A DNA stretch of 64,000 bases from UBA4421 sp002704225 (GTDB lineage Bacteria; Pseudomonadota; Gammaproteobacteria; Pseudomonadales; Azotimanducaceae), in the NCBI GenBank assembly GCA_902556425.1, contig CACDWG010000003.1, positions 95,780 through 159,779 of the forward strand. Reading direction: 5' to 3'. The notes under the pieces are model-generated. The model had not been told where the DNA came from. It ran no database searches and saw nothing but the letters and a program-made list of their open reading frames with translations. Position numbers and translations under genes: made by a program. Position 1 is the first letter of the stretch. Every line of letters begins with the position of its first letter. This document shows positions 14,442-23,266 of the stretch, one piece after another.

Positions 14442-14763
14442 AACAACCGCTCACGCTGCGGAAGCTGCCGGTGCTGGCCCTGATGCCGGACTGATCAATC
14501 TGATTATGCTTGGCGGCTTTGTCGTCATTTTTTATTTTTTGCTGATTCGCCCGCAAAACAAGCGCCGCAAAGAGCACGAAACCTTGGTCGGAGGCCTCAG
14601 CAAGGGTGACGAAATCGTGACTGCTGGCGGCATCGTCGGTCAAATCACCAAGGTCGAAGACGAGTTCGTCAAAGTGCAGGTTGGCGACAGCGTCGAAATG
14701 CGCATCCAGAAAACGTCAGTGGGTGCAACACTGCCCAAGGGTACGATCAAGTCACTGGATTAG
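14428..14763 (+). CDS. yajC: Preprotein translocase subunit YajC
   Basis: YajC is a single-pass inner-membrane partner of SecDF. The frame allows GTG at 14422 or ATG at 14428; the ATG gives 111 residues. The membrane helix is about residues 27-45 (NLIMLGGFVVIFYFLLIRPQ), with the typical RPQNKRRKEH stretch after it and the conserved GDEIVTAGGIVGQI turn near residue 62. The start lies within the last codons of tgt, and secD follows after 145 bases. Confidence 0.93.
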   Translation: MNLFETTAHAAEAAGAGPDAGLINLIMLGGFVVIFYFLLIRPQNKRRKEHETLVGGLSKGDEIVTAGGIVGQITKVEDEFVKVQVGDSVEMRIQKTSVGATLPKGTIKSLD

Positions 14764-14908
14764 GCTGGAGTGCCGAGGCTGCTCGCCCCGAGTTGCCTTG
14801 TCAGACATTGGCCCTACATAGGCTTTGACCTGTAACCCGAAGACCGCGCAAAGATCGCACAAGACATAACTCGAGTTCGGCAGGTTTGCTGGACGGTAAG
14901 AGGATCGG

Positions 14909-16840
14909 ATGACAAACGACGACGAGACGAGATCGCAGAACGATGGTGAGGCGGGGGGGACCCTGCTCGGCGCGCCGTCGCGCCGTGGTCCGATGAACGT
15001 GTTTCCTTTTTGGAAGTACATGCTGATCGGCGTGATCTGCCTGCTCGGCACGATCTACGCTGCGCCCAACGTATTCCAGCCCGATCCTGCGGTTCAGATC
15101 AGAGCGCTAGACAGCGACGATTCGGTTGGTGTGGCCCAGCGAGCCCAAGTGACAGCGGCCTTGAGTGACGCCAATATCGGCGTTATCGCGATAGAGGAAG
15201 ACGGCAGCTCATTGCTGGTGCGTCTCGCCGACGAAAGCACCCAATTGGGTGCTCGGGCGCTGATCGCTGACACGCTCAATGCCAGTTCCGTGAATTTTGT
15301 TGTGGCGCTGGCTCAGGCCCCAACGACGCCCCAATGGTTGCAAGACTTAGGCGGTAAACCCATGTCCTTGGGGTTGGATTTGTTCGGTGGCGCGCATTTT
15401 TTGCTGCAGGTAAATATGGACGACTACATCGCTGGTGTGGTCGATAACAGCGCGGAAGGTATGCGCGATGCGTTGATCGATCAGCGGATTCGATTTCTTC
15501 CGAATCGCAACTGGATCGATGGCCGAACGATCACCATTAGCTTTCGTGACGATGAAACGCGATCTGCCGCAAGGGAAGCCTTGGTGGAGTACCAAGACTT
15601 TTTGGTGCAAGAGCGCGAGGTTGGGGGGAACCCAATCCTCCGTTTCACGCTGACCGATGAAAAAATCAGCGCCTTAGAAGACCGCGCCATCAGTCAAAAC
15701 CTGACCAGTCTGCGTAATCGAGTCAATGAACTCGGCGTGTCTGAGCCGCAGGTTCAGCGGTTGGGTCGGTCTCGGATCGTTGTCGATCTGCCGGGTATTC
15801 AAGACAGTGCTCGAGCCAAGGAAATTCTTAACAAATTTGCCAATTTGGAATTTCGCTTGGAAGCGTTACCAAGGGCGCGCAAGTCACAAATAGAAACCTA
15901 CGACTACCAAGGCCGCGTGCAAGACATCATGCGTCGCAACATCGTAACGGGCAACAATGTGCAGGATGCCCAGCAATCTTACGATCCCGAAACCAGTCAG
16001 CCTCAAGTCAGCATCGAGCTGGACAATGAGGGCGGCCGAAAAATGCACGCGGCGACCAAGGACAATATCGGTCGCTCCATGGCGATTTTGTTTATTGAGC
16101 AGAAACCGCGAGTGCGGAAAACTGTCAAGGACGGAGAGACCGTCGAAGAATATTACACAGTAGAAGAGCGCCGCCTGATCAGCGTAGCGACGATTCAGGC
16201 CGCGCTTGGGTTCAACTTCCGTATTACCGGTCTCGACCTCAGAGAAGCCCAGGACTTGGCCTTGCTCTTGCGGGCTGGTGCCTTGGCCGCTCCCATGTAC
16301 ATTGTCGAAGAGCGCACGGTAGGCGCTCAGTTGGGCGATGAGAATATCCGTCGAGGATGGCAGTCGGTGGGCATTGGTTTTGCTCTCGTTCTCGCATTCA
16401 TGATTTTCTATTACCGAGGCTTTGGTTTGGCGGCGAACGTGGCGCTGACTGCGAATCTCACGTTGCTGGTCGCCATCATGTCGATTCTTGGTGCGACGCT
16501 TACCTTGCCGGGTATCGCCGGTATCGTGTTAACGGTGGGTATGGCGGTAGACGCCAACGTACTGATTTTTTCGCGTATTCGAGAAGAGTTGAAAAATCAT
16601 CCGCCGCAAATGGCAATACAGGCCGGGTTCGATCGTGCACTGTTGACCATTACCGACGCCAACGTCACCACGTTTTTTGTCGCTATCATTTTGCTCTCGA
16701 TCGGCAGCGGTCCGGTCCGAGGCTTCGCGGTCACGCTGGCTGTGGGCATCGTGACCTCGATGTTTACGGCTATTTTAGTTACACGGGCCTTGGTGAATTT
16801 GATGTACGGCGGCCGCAAGTTGGAATCCATTAAAATATGA
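14909..16840 (+). CDS. secD: Protein translocase subunit SecD
   Basis: SecD works with SecF and YajC, using the proton gradient to pull exported proteins into the periplasm. The protein has 643 residues against 615 in E. coli; the surplus includes an extra 28-residue polar N-terminus before the usual start-like MNVFPFWKYML. The ATG at 14909 has AAGAGG upstream; an internal ATG at 14993 would give the standard form. LGLDLFGGAHFLLQV (about residue 155) is the D1-type motif, a large periplasmic P1 domain follows, and the C-terminal RND-like helices contain GMAVDANVLIFSRIREEL. It overlaps secF by four bases (ATGA). Confidence 0.96.
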   Translation: MTNDDETRSQNDGEAGGTLLGAPSRRGPMNVFPFWKYMLIGVICLLGTIYAAPNVFQPDPAVQIRALDSDDSVGVAQRAQVTAALSDANIGVIAIEEDGSSLLVRLADESTQLGARALIADTLNASSVNFVVALAQAPTTPQWLQDLGGKPMSLGLDLFGGAHFLLQVNMDDYIAGVVDNSAEGMRDALIDQRIRFLPNRNWIDGRTITISFRDDETRSAAREALVEYQDFLVQEREVGGNPILRFTLTDEKISALEDRAISQNLTSLRNRVNELGVSEPQVQRLGRSRIVVDLPGIQDSARAKEILNKFANLEFRLEALPRARKSQIETYDYQGRVQDIMRRNIVTGNNVQDAQQSYDPETSQPQVSIELDNEGGRKMHAATKDNIGRSMAILFIEQKPRVRKTVKDGETVEEYYTVEERRLISVATIQAALGFNFRITGLDLREAQDLALLLRAGALAAPMYIVEERTVGAQLGDENIRRGWQSVGIGFALVLAFMIFYYRGFGLAANVALTANLTLLVAIMSILGATLTLPGIAGIVLTVGMAVDANVLIFSRIREELKNHPPQMAIQAGFDRALLTITDANVTTFFVAIILLSIGSGPVRGFAVTLAVGIVTSMFTAILVTRALVNLMYGGRKLESIKI

Positions 16841-17775
16841 GTGCGCTAAAAATCGACTTTATGGGCAAGCGCCTGATGGCGACATTCCTGTCCGGCGCAC
16901 TGCTGCTGGTAGCGCTGGGATCACTACTGTTTCAGGGTCTCAATCTGGGGCTGGATTTCACCGGCGGGTCGCTGGTTGAAGTAAAGCTCGCGGAAAAAGT
17001 TGCGCCCCAAACGGTACGTGGTTTTTTGGTTAACGCCGGATTTACCAATGGCACAGTACAGACCTTTGGGTCTGACGAGGATCTGTTAATCCGAGTGCCG
17101 CCGCAGCAAGGTGTGGAAGGGGCGAGCCAGGCGAACTTAGGTGATGAAATTTTTACCGCGTTGTCTGCCCAATATCCCGGCATCGTGCTTCAACAGTCCA
17201 ATTATGTTGGCCCTGCGGTGGGGGATGAGCTGGCGGAAGACGGCGGTCTTGCCCTGTTAACTGCCTTGCTGGTGGTGATGGTGTATATTTTATTTCGGTT
17301 CACCAAGCAGTTTTCTGTCGGTGCCGTAGTCGCGTTGGCGCATGATGTAGCCATCGTGCTCGGGTGTTTTTCGGTGTTTCGCTGGACCTTTGATCTCACG
17401 GTACTGGCGGCGTTACTGGCGGTGATCGGTTATTCCCTGAACGACACCATTGTCGTCAGTGATCGAATTCGTGAGAACTTTCGACGCGCCAGACAAGGCG
17501 CACCGGTAGAAATCATCAATGAAGCGTTGAACCAAACCTTGGGACGTACCTTGGTGACATCCTTAACCACATTGTTCGTGCTTCTGGCGCTTCTGTTTGC
17601 GGGTGGTGAGGTGATTCGGGGCTTTGCGACGGCCCTGTCGATTGGCGTGGTGATCGGTACCTATTCATCAATTTACGTGGCAGCCAATGTATTGCTCGCG
17701 ATGAATATCTCTAGAGAAGATTTGCTCGTGCCTGAACCCGAGCAAGACAGTAATGAAGACGGTAGCTACCCCTAG
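16837..17775 (+). CDS. secF: Protein translocase subunit SecF
   Basis: SecF is the partner of SecD in the inner membrane. The protein has 312 residues. LGLDFTGGSLVEVK near residue 35 is the conserved motif after the first helix. The C-terminal half carries five membrane helices with GYSLNDTIVVSDRIREN (about 198-214), where the Asp and Arg form the proton path. Its start overlaps the secD stop, giving translational coupling. A hairpin overlaps its stop codon and suhB converges from the other side. Confidence 0.96.
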   Translation: MSALKIDFMGKRLMATFLSGALLLVALGSLLFQGLNLGLDFTGGSLVEVKLAEKVAPQTVRGFLVNAGFTNGTVQTFGSDEDLLIRVPPQQGVEGASQANLGDEIFTALSAQYPGIVLQQSNYVGPAVGDELAEDGGLALLTALLVVMVYILFRFTKQFSVGAVVALAHDVAIVLGCFSVFRWTFDLTVLAALLAVIGYSLNDTIVVSDRIRENFRRARQGAPVEIINEALNQTLGRTLVTSLTTLFVLLALLFAGGEVIRGFATALSIGVVIGTYSSIYVAANVLLAMNISREDLLVPEPEQDSNEDGSYP

Positions 17776-17780
17776 CTACC
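17761..17780. terminator. Hairpin overlapping the secF stop, possible bidirectional terminator
   Basis: GGTAGCTA, loop CCCC, TAGCTACC is a perfect 8-bp stem with a 4-base loop. It covers the secF TAG and lies 17 bases from the end of convergent suhB. There is no T-run on either strand, so it may act as an RNA-stabilising or Rho-assisted end. Confidence 0.45.
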
Positions 17781-17796
17781 GCATCGTTTCCGTCGA

Positions 17797-18573
17797 TTAG
17801 GCTCGAAGGTTCTGGATTAAGCTTTTGAAGCATTTGGGGTTGGCGGCCACGATGTCGCCGCTGTCCCAGAACGTTTCCCCGCCGCTTAGGTCACTGACGA
17901 AGCCTCCGGCCTCTCTTACCAGCACAATGCCCGCCGCGATATCCCACTTGCTTAAACCCATTTCCCAAAAACCGTCCATTCGTCCAGCGGCAACATAGGC
18001 TAGGTCTAAGGATGCGCTGCCAGCGCGGCGGATGCCCCGGCAGGTGCCGGTGAGTGTTTCCAGTGACTTGCTGTACTCGGCAAGGCGCGACATGCTGCCA
18101 GGAGGAATGCCGGTGCCAAGGACGCAGTCCTCCAGCTTGGGTCGGGTGGTCACGCGTATGCGCTTACCGTTGAGTTGCGCGCCAGAGCCACGGCTCGCGA
18201 CGAATTCTTCGCCTCGCACCGGATCAACGATGACCCCATGTTCGTGGTGCAACCCTTTCATGATGCCGATGGACACCGCAAAGTGCGGGATACCCTGCAA
18301 ATAGTTCAAGGTGCCGTCCAATGGGTCTATGATCCACGTGAATTCGGCATCGCCGGGCTGTTCGCCGGATTCCTCTGCCAAAATTCGGTGATTTGGGTAG
18401 GTTTCACGTATTTGTTCGATGATAATCGCTTCGGCGTTACGATCGATGTTAGAGACAAAATCGTTGCGCCGCTTTTCTTGGATTTCGAATTGGTCAGGTC
18501 TATCCATGCTACGTGCTAAATAGTCGGCAGCTTTCCTGGCAGCGCGTAATGCGATGTTGGCCATGGGTTGCAT
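17797..18573 (-). CDS. suhB: Inositol-1-monophosphatase family protein SuhB
   Basis: The protein has 258 residues. The N-terminus MQPMANIALRAARKAADYL matches the usual SuhB start. Magnesium sites are visible: EESGE (about residue 69) and WIIDPLDGTLNY (about 82-93), and the second aspartate cluster, SKWDIAAGIVLVREAGG, near 213. SuhB is an inositol phosphatase in vitro and, in enterobacteria, a partner of the rRNA antitermination complex. It is transcribed divergently from trmJ, as in related gammaproteobacteria. Confidence 0.95.
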   Translation of the reverse strand: MQPMANIALRAARKAADYLARSMDRPDQFEIQEKRRNDFVSNIDRNAEAIIIEQIRETYPNHRILAEESGEQPGDAEFTWIIDPLDGTLNYLQGIPHFAVSIGIMKGLHHEHGVIVDPVRGEEFVASRGSGAQLNGKRIRVTTRPKLEDCVLGTGIPPGSMSRLAEYSKSLETLTGTCRGIRRAGSASLDLAYVAAGRMDGFWEMGLSKWDIAAGIVLVREAGGFVSDLSGGETFWDSGDIVAANPKCFKSLIQNLRA

Positions 18574-18678
18574 AGCAAATTGTCCGAGCGAAGAGGCAGC
18601 GCATGCTAAAGGTTGAGGCCAGCGAAGCCAAGCATTGGTATTGATCTGTCATCTCAGGCTCGTAACAGACATAAGGTA

Positions 18679-19470
18679 ATGAAACGTTTGAGTAGTCTTT
18701 TTCAGCGCATTCGCATCGTGCTCGTGGAGCCGAGCCACCCCGGCAATATTGGCGGAACGGCTCGAGCGATGAAAACCATGGGCTTGCATCAATTGGTGTT
18801 GGTTAATCCGGCGCGATTTCCTGATCCTCAGGCAGATTGGCGGGCTGCTGGTGCTATGGACGTATTGGATGGGGCTCAGGTGGTAAATGATGTATCCGCT
18901 GCGGTTGCCGGCTGTCACTACGTGGTCGGCACGAGTACAAGAGCGCGAGCCATTCCTTGGCCCGCGATGCTGGCAAAGGACCTTGGCAAGGTGCTAACGG
19001 AGCAAGCGGAGGATGCTGAAGTTGCCATTCTGTTTGGCCGCGAAGACAGCGGATTGACGAACGAAGAACTGCAGCGTTGTCACACGCACTTGCAGATACC
19101 GTCCTCAAAAGAATACGGGTCGCTGAATTTGGCGATGGCTGTGCAGGTGGTTTGCTACGAAATTTTCCAGTATCTGGAAAAGACGAGCATTCAGGTATCC
19201 GCAGAAGGCAAGCAAGATCAAAGTGAAATACAGGGCCTGGGCAACCGTATTTGGGACAAAGAGCCCGCTTCCGGCCAGCAGATTGATGGTTTGATGGCTC
19301 ACTTGGAAAGCCTGATGGTGCAGAGTGAATTTATCGGGGCGGACAACCCCGGGCAAACCGTGACGCGGCTGCGTCGCCTGTTCATGCGACAGCAGTTGGA
19401 CGAAACAGAAGTGCAGATACTTCGGGGTTTGCTCAAGGCAATTCAAGGTAAAATGAGCGAAGATTGTTGA
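18679..19470 (+). CDS. trmJ: tRNA (cytidine/uridine-2'-O-)-methyltransferase TrmJ
   Basis: TrmJ methylates the 2'-OH of position 32 in tRNA. The ATG at 18679 (TAAGG upstream) gives 263 residues; a longer frame from 18613 lacks a site. SPOUT family motifs are IRIVLVEPSHPGNIGGTARA at the start, ILFGREDSGLTNEEL (about 117-131) and IPSSKEYGSLNLAMAVQVV (about 143-161), which form the knotted SAM site. It is divergent from suhB. In many relatives it is followed by cysE or iscR; here a ParA-like gene follows instead. Confidence 0.93.
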   Translation: MKRLSSLFQRIRIVLVEPSHPGNIGGTARAMKTMGLHQLVLVNPARFPDPQADWRAAGAMDVLDGAQVVNDVSAAVAGCHYVVGTSTRARAIPWPAMLAKDLGKVLTEQAEDAEVAILFGREDSGLTNEELQRCHTHLQIPSSKEYGSLNLAMAVQVVCYEIFQYLEKTSIQVSAEGKQDQSEIQGLGNRIWDKEPASGQQIDGLMAHLESLMVQSEFIGADNPGQTVTRLRRLFMRQQLDETEVQILRGLLKAIQGKMSEDC

Positions 19471-19471
19471 A

Positions 19472-19489
19472 CCGGCAATCCTTTGCCGG
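19472..19489 (+). terminator. Hairpin directly after trmJ
   Basis: CCGGCAA, loop TCCT, TTGCCGG forms a perfect 7-bp stem two bases after the trmJ stop. No T-run follows, so termination is uncertain. Confidence 0.35.
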
Positions 19490-19528
19490 GGACTTGCAAA
19501 AAAAGACATCTCGGGGTCAACTATCGCT

Positions 19529-20269
19529 ATGAGAAAGATTGTTGTAATTAATAGTAAGGGCGGATCCGGAAAAACAACGGTCAGCGTGAATTTGGCGGCG
19601 TCATTGGCGGCATCCGGCGAGCGCACGGCGCTGCTGGATCTGGATCCTCAAGGCTCTTCCATGCGCTGGTTAAAACAGCGGTCGAAAGATTTGCCGCCCA
19701 TTGCGGGAATAGCAGGTTTTCGCAGCGATTCAAACCTAACCCGCAGCTTTCAACTTACCCCACCTGCCGATACGACTGCCCTTGTCCTAGACACTCCGGC
19801 GGGGTTGGATCGACGTGGACTGGAGGCAGCAACCCGCGGGGCTGATGCCATTTTAATGCCGGTGATGTCTTCGGATATTGATATTCATGCTGCAACGCAC
19901 TGCATCGCCGATTTGCTTTTGGGGTCGAAAACCCAGTCGCGGTCAAGGAACTTCGGTATAATCGCGAACCGCGTGAAGCCGAATACCCGGGGCGGAAGGC
20001 GGCTGGGGCGCTTCTTAGAAAATTTTGATATTCCCGTTGTCGCAACCCTACGTGATTCGGTCAATTACACGCGATCGGCAGAGACCGGTCAGGGTCTCAT
20101 CGACTTGCCTCGATGGCAGGTTCAGAAAGATCTCCGAGTGTGGGATGGAATCTTGGAGTGGATGAATGCTCTAGAGCAATCATCGCGCGAGTCCTCTAAG
20201 AAACCATTACGCGTTGGCGTAGGCGGCACTGTTCGATTAGCCTTCAGTCGCAGTTCAGCATCATCCTGA
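19529..20269 (+). CDS. Orphan ParA-family ATPase
   Basis: The protein has 246 residues. The deviant Walker A motif is VINSKGGSGKTT at residue 6, followed by LLDLDPQGSSMRW (about 36-48) and VLDTPAGLD for Walker B (about 86). These are hallmarks of ParA/MinD/Soj ATPases that dimerise on ATP and position cargo on membrane or nucleoid. No parB-like gene lies nearby, so a chromosome-partition role is unlikely. Orphan ParA proteins position enzyme complexes, flagella or carboxysomes. It is 20 bases from the cysteine desulfurase gene and probably shares a transcript. The C-terminal 30 residues are basic and Ser-rich. Confidence 0.85.
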   Translation: MRKIVVINSKGGSGKTTVSVNLAASLAASGERTALLDLDPQGSSMRWLKQRSKDLPPIAGIAGFRSDSNLTRSFQLTPPADTTALVLDTPAGLDRRGLEAATRGADAILMPVMSSDIDIHAATHCIADLLLGSKTQSRSRNFGIIANRVKPNTRGGRRLGRFLENFDIPVVATLRDSVNYTRSAETGQGLIDLPRWQVQKDLRVWDGILEWMNALEQSSRESSKKPLRVGVGGTVRLAFSRSSASS

Positions 20270-20288
20270 TTCCTGAAATTTTCCCTGC

Positions 20289-21440
20289 ATGAACAGTCCG
20301 ATTTTCTTGGATTACGCGGCCTCCACGCCGACGGACCCGGTGGTTGCCGAGGTGATGCAACAGCATCTGTGTCTGGGTGGTGTCTTTGCCAACCCCGCGT
20401 CACGCGGCCACGTTTATGGGTGGCAGGCAGACGAAGCGGTGGAAACCGCACGCGCGGAGCTGGCCTCCATCCTCAACGCGGATCCGCGAGAAATCGTCTG
20501 GACGTCGGGGGCAACAGAATCCGATAACTTAGCCATGAAGGGGCTGATTTCCAGAGGCCTGCGGTTGGGCCGTAAGCATATTGTGACCAGTGCTATTGAG
20601 CATAAGGCCGTGCTGGATACCTGCGCATGGATGGAAACTCAGGGGTTTGCGATTACCTATCTCATGCCCGATGAACAGGGCGTGATCACGCCTGAACAGG
20701 TGGCATCGGCCATTCGCGGCGACACCCTAGTCGTCTCCTTGATGCAGGTGAACAACGAACTGGGTAGTATCAGTGACTTAGGCCGTATTGCCAGCATTTG
20801 TCGTGAGCAGGGCGTGCTCAGCCATACCGACGCGGCCCAGAGTTTTGGCAAGGTGCCATTGGATGTTCAGGTGCTTGGGGTCGACATGCTGTCGCTGTCG
20901 GGTCACAAAATATACGGGCCCAAGGGGATCGGTGCGCTCTATGTACGACGCCAAGACGGTCTAGCACTTGACGCGCAGATCCATGGGGGCGGTCATGAAA
21001 TGGGTATGCGCTCTGGCACGTTGCCAACCCATCAAATAGTCGGGTTAGCGGCTGCAGCGAAACTGATGCAGGCACAAATGAGTGGTGAGACGCAGAGAAT
21101 TGGCATGCTGCGTGATCGCTTTGTCAGTCATTTGCAGCAGATACCCGAGGTGCATCTCAACTCGCCAATAACCCAGAGTATTCCGCATATTGTCAATGTG
21201 GCCTTTGGAGGAGTTGATGGCGAAACGCTGTTGCTGGCGTTGAACAATATCGCCATTTCCACGGGCTCAGCTTGCAATTCGGCAAGTGTCGAGCCGTCTC
21301 ATGTGCTTACGGGCATAGGGATGCCTCGGGAACTCGCTGATGCGTCGTTACGATTCAGTTTTGGTCGATATACTCAGGTCCCTGATATCGACGCCGCAGC
21401 CACTCATGTAGCCGATGTGTTAGGCCGATTGCGTCAGTAG
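20289..21440 (+). CDS. Cysteine desulfurase, IscS/NifS-like
   Basis: It takes sulfur from cysteine as an enzyme persulfide for Fe-S clusters and thio-modified tRNA. The protein has 383 residues. The PLP lysine lies in LSGHKIYGPKGIGALYVRR (about 200-218) and the catalytic cysteine in STGSACNSASVEPSH (about 322-336); HTDAAQSFGK (about 180) is the PLP ring stack. The N-terminus FLDYAASTPTDP is typical. It could be called iscS, but iscR, iscU, iscA, hscBA and fdx, which normally surround iscS before ndk, are not here. It runs slightly shorter than IscS (404) and closer to NifS-like forms. Confidence 0.9.
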   Translation: MNSPIFLDYAASTPTDPVVAEVMQQHLCLGGVFANPASRGHVYGWQADEAVETARAELASILNADPREIVWTSGATESDNLAMKGLISRGLRLGRKHIVTSAIEHKAVLDTCAWMETQGFAITYLMPDEQGVITPEQVASAIRGDTLVVSLMQVNNELGSISDLGRIASICREQGVLSHTDAAQSFGKVPLDVQVLGVDMLSLSGHKIYGPKGIGALYVRRQDGLALDAQIHGGGHEMGMRSGTLPTHQIVGLAAAAKLMQAQMSGETQRIGMLRDRFVSHLQQIPEVHLNSPITQSIPHIVNVAFGGVDGETLLLALNNIAISTGSACNSASVEPSHVLTGIGMPRELADASLRFSFGRYTQVPDIDAAATHVADVLGRLRQ

Positions 21441-21456
21441 TCGTGCTGCGTATAAT
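21429..21456 (+). promoter_or_regulatory. Sigma-70 promoter of ndk
   Basis: TTGCGT and a perfect TATAAT are separated by 16 bases. The -35 box overlaps the last codons of the desulfurase gene. Transcription would start about 170 bases before the ndk start, leaving a long leader. Confidence 0.6.
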
Positions 21457-21634
21457 ACGCGCCCTCAAAGCTCGATCATGCCGAGTTTTTTATTAAAAAT
21501 TAGATACATAGCGTTCTTTTTCGAAACCAGAAGAATCCATGAGGTAAGGCTCCAGCCAAAAGCGTGTGGGGCCCAGAACAAAGGGTCGATTCTGGGTGGA
21601 TTTGGGCGTTAGCGTATCCCCAACGGAGATGGTC

Positions 21635-22063
21635 ATGGGAATGGAGCGAACTTTTTCAATTGTTAAGCCGGATGCGGTTGCCCGAAACTTGATTGGTGAG
21701 ATTTACTCGCGTTTCGAAAAGGGCGGACTGAGGATTGTGGCTTCAAAGATGCTTCAACTCAGCGACGAGCAAGCGGCTGGTTTCTATGCCGAACACGACG
21801 GTCGCCCTTTTTTCGCCGATCTGTGTGCCTACATGCGCTCAGGGCCTGTCATGGTGCAGGTGCTAGAAGGTGAAGATGCAATCGCCACAAACCGCCGATT
21901 GATGGGCGCGACGAATCCAAAGGAAGCCGATCCAGGTACAATTCGTGCGGACTTTGCGGAGTCCATTGACGCGAACGCTGTCCACGGTTCAGACAGCCCT
22001 GAATCTGCAGCGCGTGAGATTGCTTTCTTTTTCACCGCCTCAGAAATCATTGATCGAGCTTAA
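21635..22063 (+). CDS. ndk: Nucleoside diphosphate kinase
   Basis: Ndk equilibrates nucleoside triphosphates by passing phosphate through an active-site histidine. The ATG at 21635 has GGAG six bases upstream and gives 142 residues (E. coli 143). MERTFSIVKPDAVARN at the start and NAVHGSDSPESAAREI (His about 117) are diagnostic. Longer frames upstream lack support. It sits before rlmN as in Pseudomonas-like genomes and has its own promoter. Confidence 0.96.
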   Translation: MGMERTFSIVKPDAVARNLIGEIYSRFEKGGLRIVASKMLQLSDEQAAGFYAEHDGRPFFADLCAYMRSGPVMVQVLEGEDAIATNRRLMGATNPKEADPGTIRADFAESIDANAVHGSDSPESAAREIAFFFTASEIIDRA

Positions 22064-22089
22064 GTTTTAGGGATCCGGAGAAGCAACCT

Positions 22090-23199
22090 GTGACCACCCG
22101 ACGTAATCTCTACGGATTGGACAGAGGTCAGCTGGAAGCGTTGTTTCAGGAGATGGGTCTGCAAGCCTTTCGGGGACGGCAGATCATGAAGTGGGTCTAT
22201 CATCAAGGCATAACCGATTTTGCTGCGATGACGGACCTGCCGCTTAAAGCTCGGCAGTGGCTCGCGGAGCATTGCAGCCTGGAACTGCCCAAGATCCATG
22301 AGCGCTTCCTATCCAAGGACGGAACCGTGAAGTGGTTGCTGCATGTGGCGGAAGGGGATCTCGTTGAAATGGTCCTGATCCCCGACAAGGGAAGAAACAC
22401 GCTGTGCGTGTCCTCTCAGGTGGGTTGCATCCTGGACTGCAGTTTTTGCTCAACGGGAAAGCAGGGCTTCAACGGCAACCTCGCATCCGCTGAAATCGTC
22501 GGGCAAATGGCCATCGCGAATGCCTATCTGGCCGAAAAATCCGAGACCGTAACCAACGTCGTCCTCATGGGCATGGGCGAGCCATTGTTGAATTTTGACG
22601 CGGTATTACCGGCGACCAATGTGATGATGGACGACCACGCCTTTGGTTTGTCGAAGCGCAGGGTGACGGTGAGCACTGCGGGCGTGGTGCCGGGTATCAA
22701 AAAACTGCAAGAACACACAGACGTGTCATTAGCCATCTCGCTGCACGCTCCGAGCGATGAGTTACGCAACGAATTGGTGCCCATTAACAAGAAATATCCG
22801 ATCGCAGAACTGATGAAGACGTGCCGCGACTACGTTGAGCATTTGGGCCCTGCACGCAAGCTGGTGATCGAGTACACCTTAATGCGCGGGGTCAATGATC
22901 AGGCGGTGCACGCCAAGGCGTTGGCGACACTGCTCCAATCCTTGCGCTGCAAAGTCAATCTGATTCCCTTTAACCCCTTTCCCGGGTCTGGCTATGAGCG
23001 TCCTCGAGATGAGGATATCTACGCTTTTCAAACAACCTTGATGAAAGCGGGGTTCATCACCATGGTGCGTACGACGCGCGGTGACGATATCAACGCGGCG
23101 TGCGGTCAATTGGTGGGAATGGTTGAAGACCGTACCCGCCGTCAGAGTCGATACCGTGAACGATTGGCTCAACAGATTCCTGCGGTGGAAGTGATCTGA
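22090..23199 (+). CDS. rlmN: Dual-specificity 23S rRNA/tRNA adenine-C2 methyltransferase
   Basis: RlmN is a radical-SAM enzyme methylating A2503 of 23S rRNA and A37 of some tRNAs. It starts with GTG after GGAGAAGC and has 369 residues. The radical-SAM cluster motif is CILDCSFC near residue 117, GMGEPLLNF near 165 is the SAM-binding turn, and the conserved cysteine that forms the methyl-enzyme adduct lies in INAACGQL near 341. In related species pilF and ispG lie on either side of rodZ; both are absent here. Confidence 0.96.
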   Translation: MTTRRNLYGLDRGQLEALFQEMGLQAFRGRQIMKWVYHQGITDFAAMTDLPLKARQWLAEHCSLELPKIHERFLSKDGTVKWLLHVAEGDLVEMVLIPDKGRNTLCVSSQVGCILDCSFCSTGKQGFNGNLASAEIVGQMAIANAYLAEKSETVTNVVLMGMGEPLLNFDAVLPATNVMMDDHAFGLSKRRVTVSTAGVVPGIKKLQEHTDVSLAISLHAPSDELRNELVPINKKYPIAELMKTCRDYVEHLGPARKLVIEYTLMRGVNDQAVHAKALATLLQSLRCKVNLIPFNPFPGSGYERPRDEDIYAFQTTLMKAGFITMVRTTRGDDINAACGQLVGMVEDRTRRQSRYRERLAQQIPAVEVI

Positions 23200-23266
23200 T
23201 GAAAACACGTCAACCGCCTGTTAGAACGTTCCGTTATTCCTCGATGTCGCGTGGATGGTTCACGGT

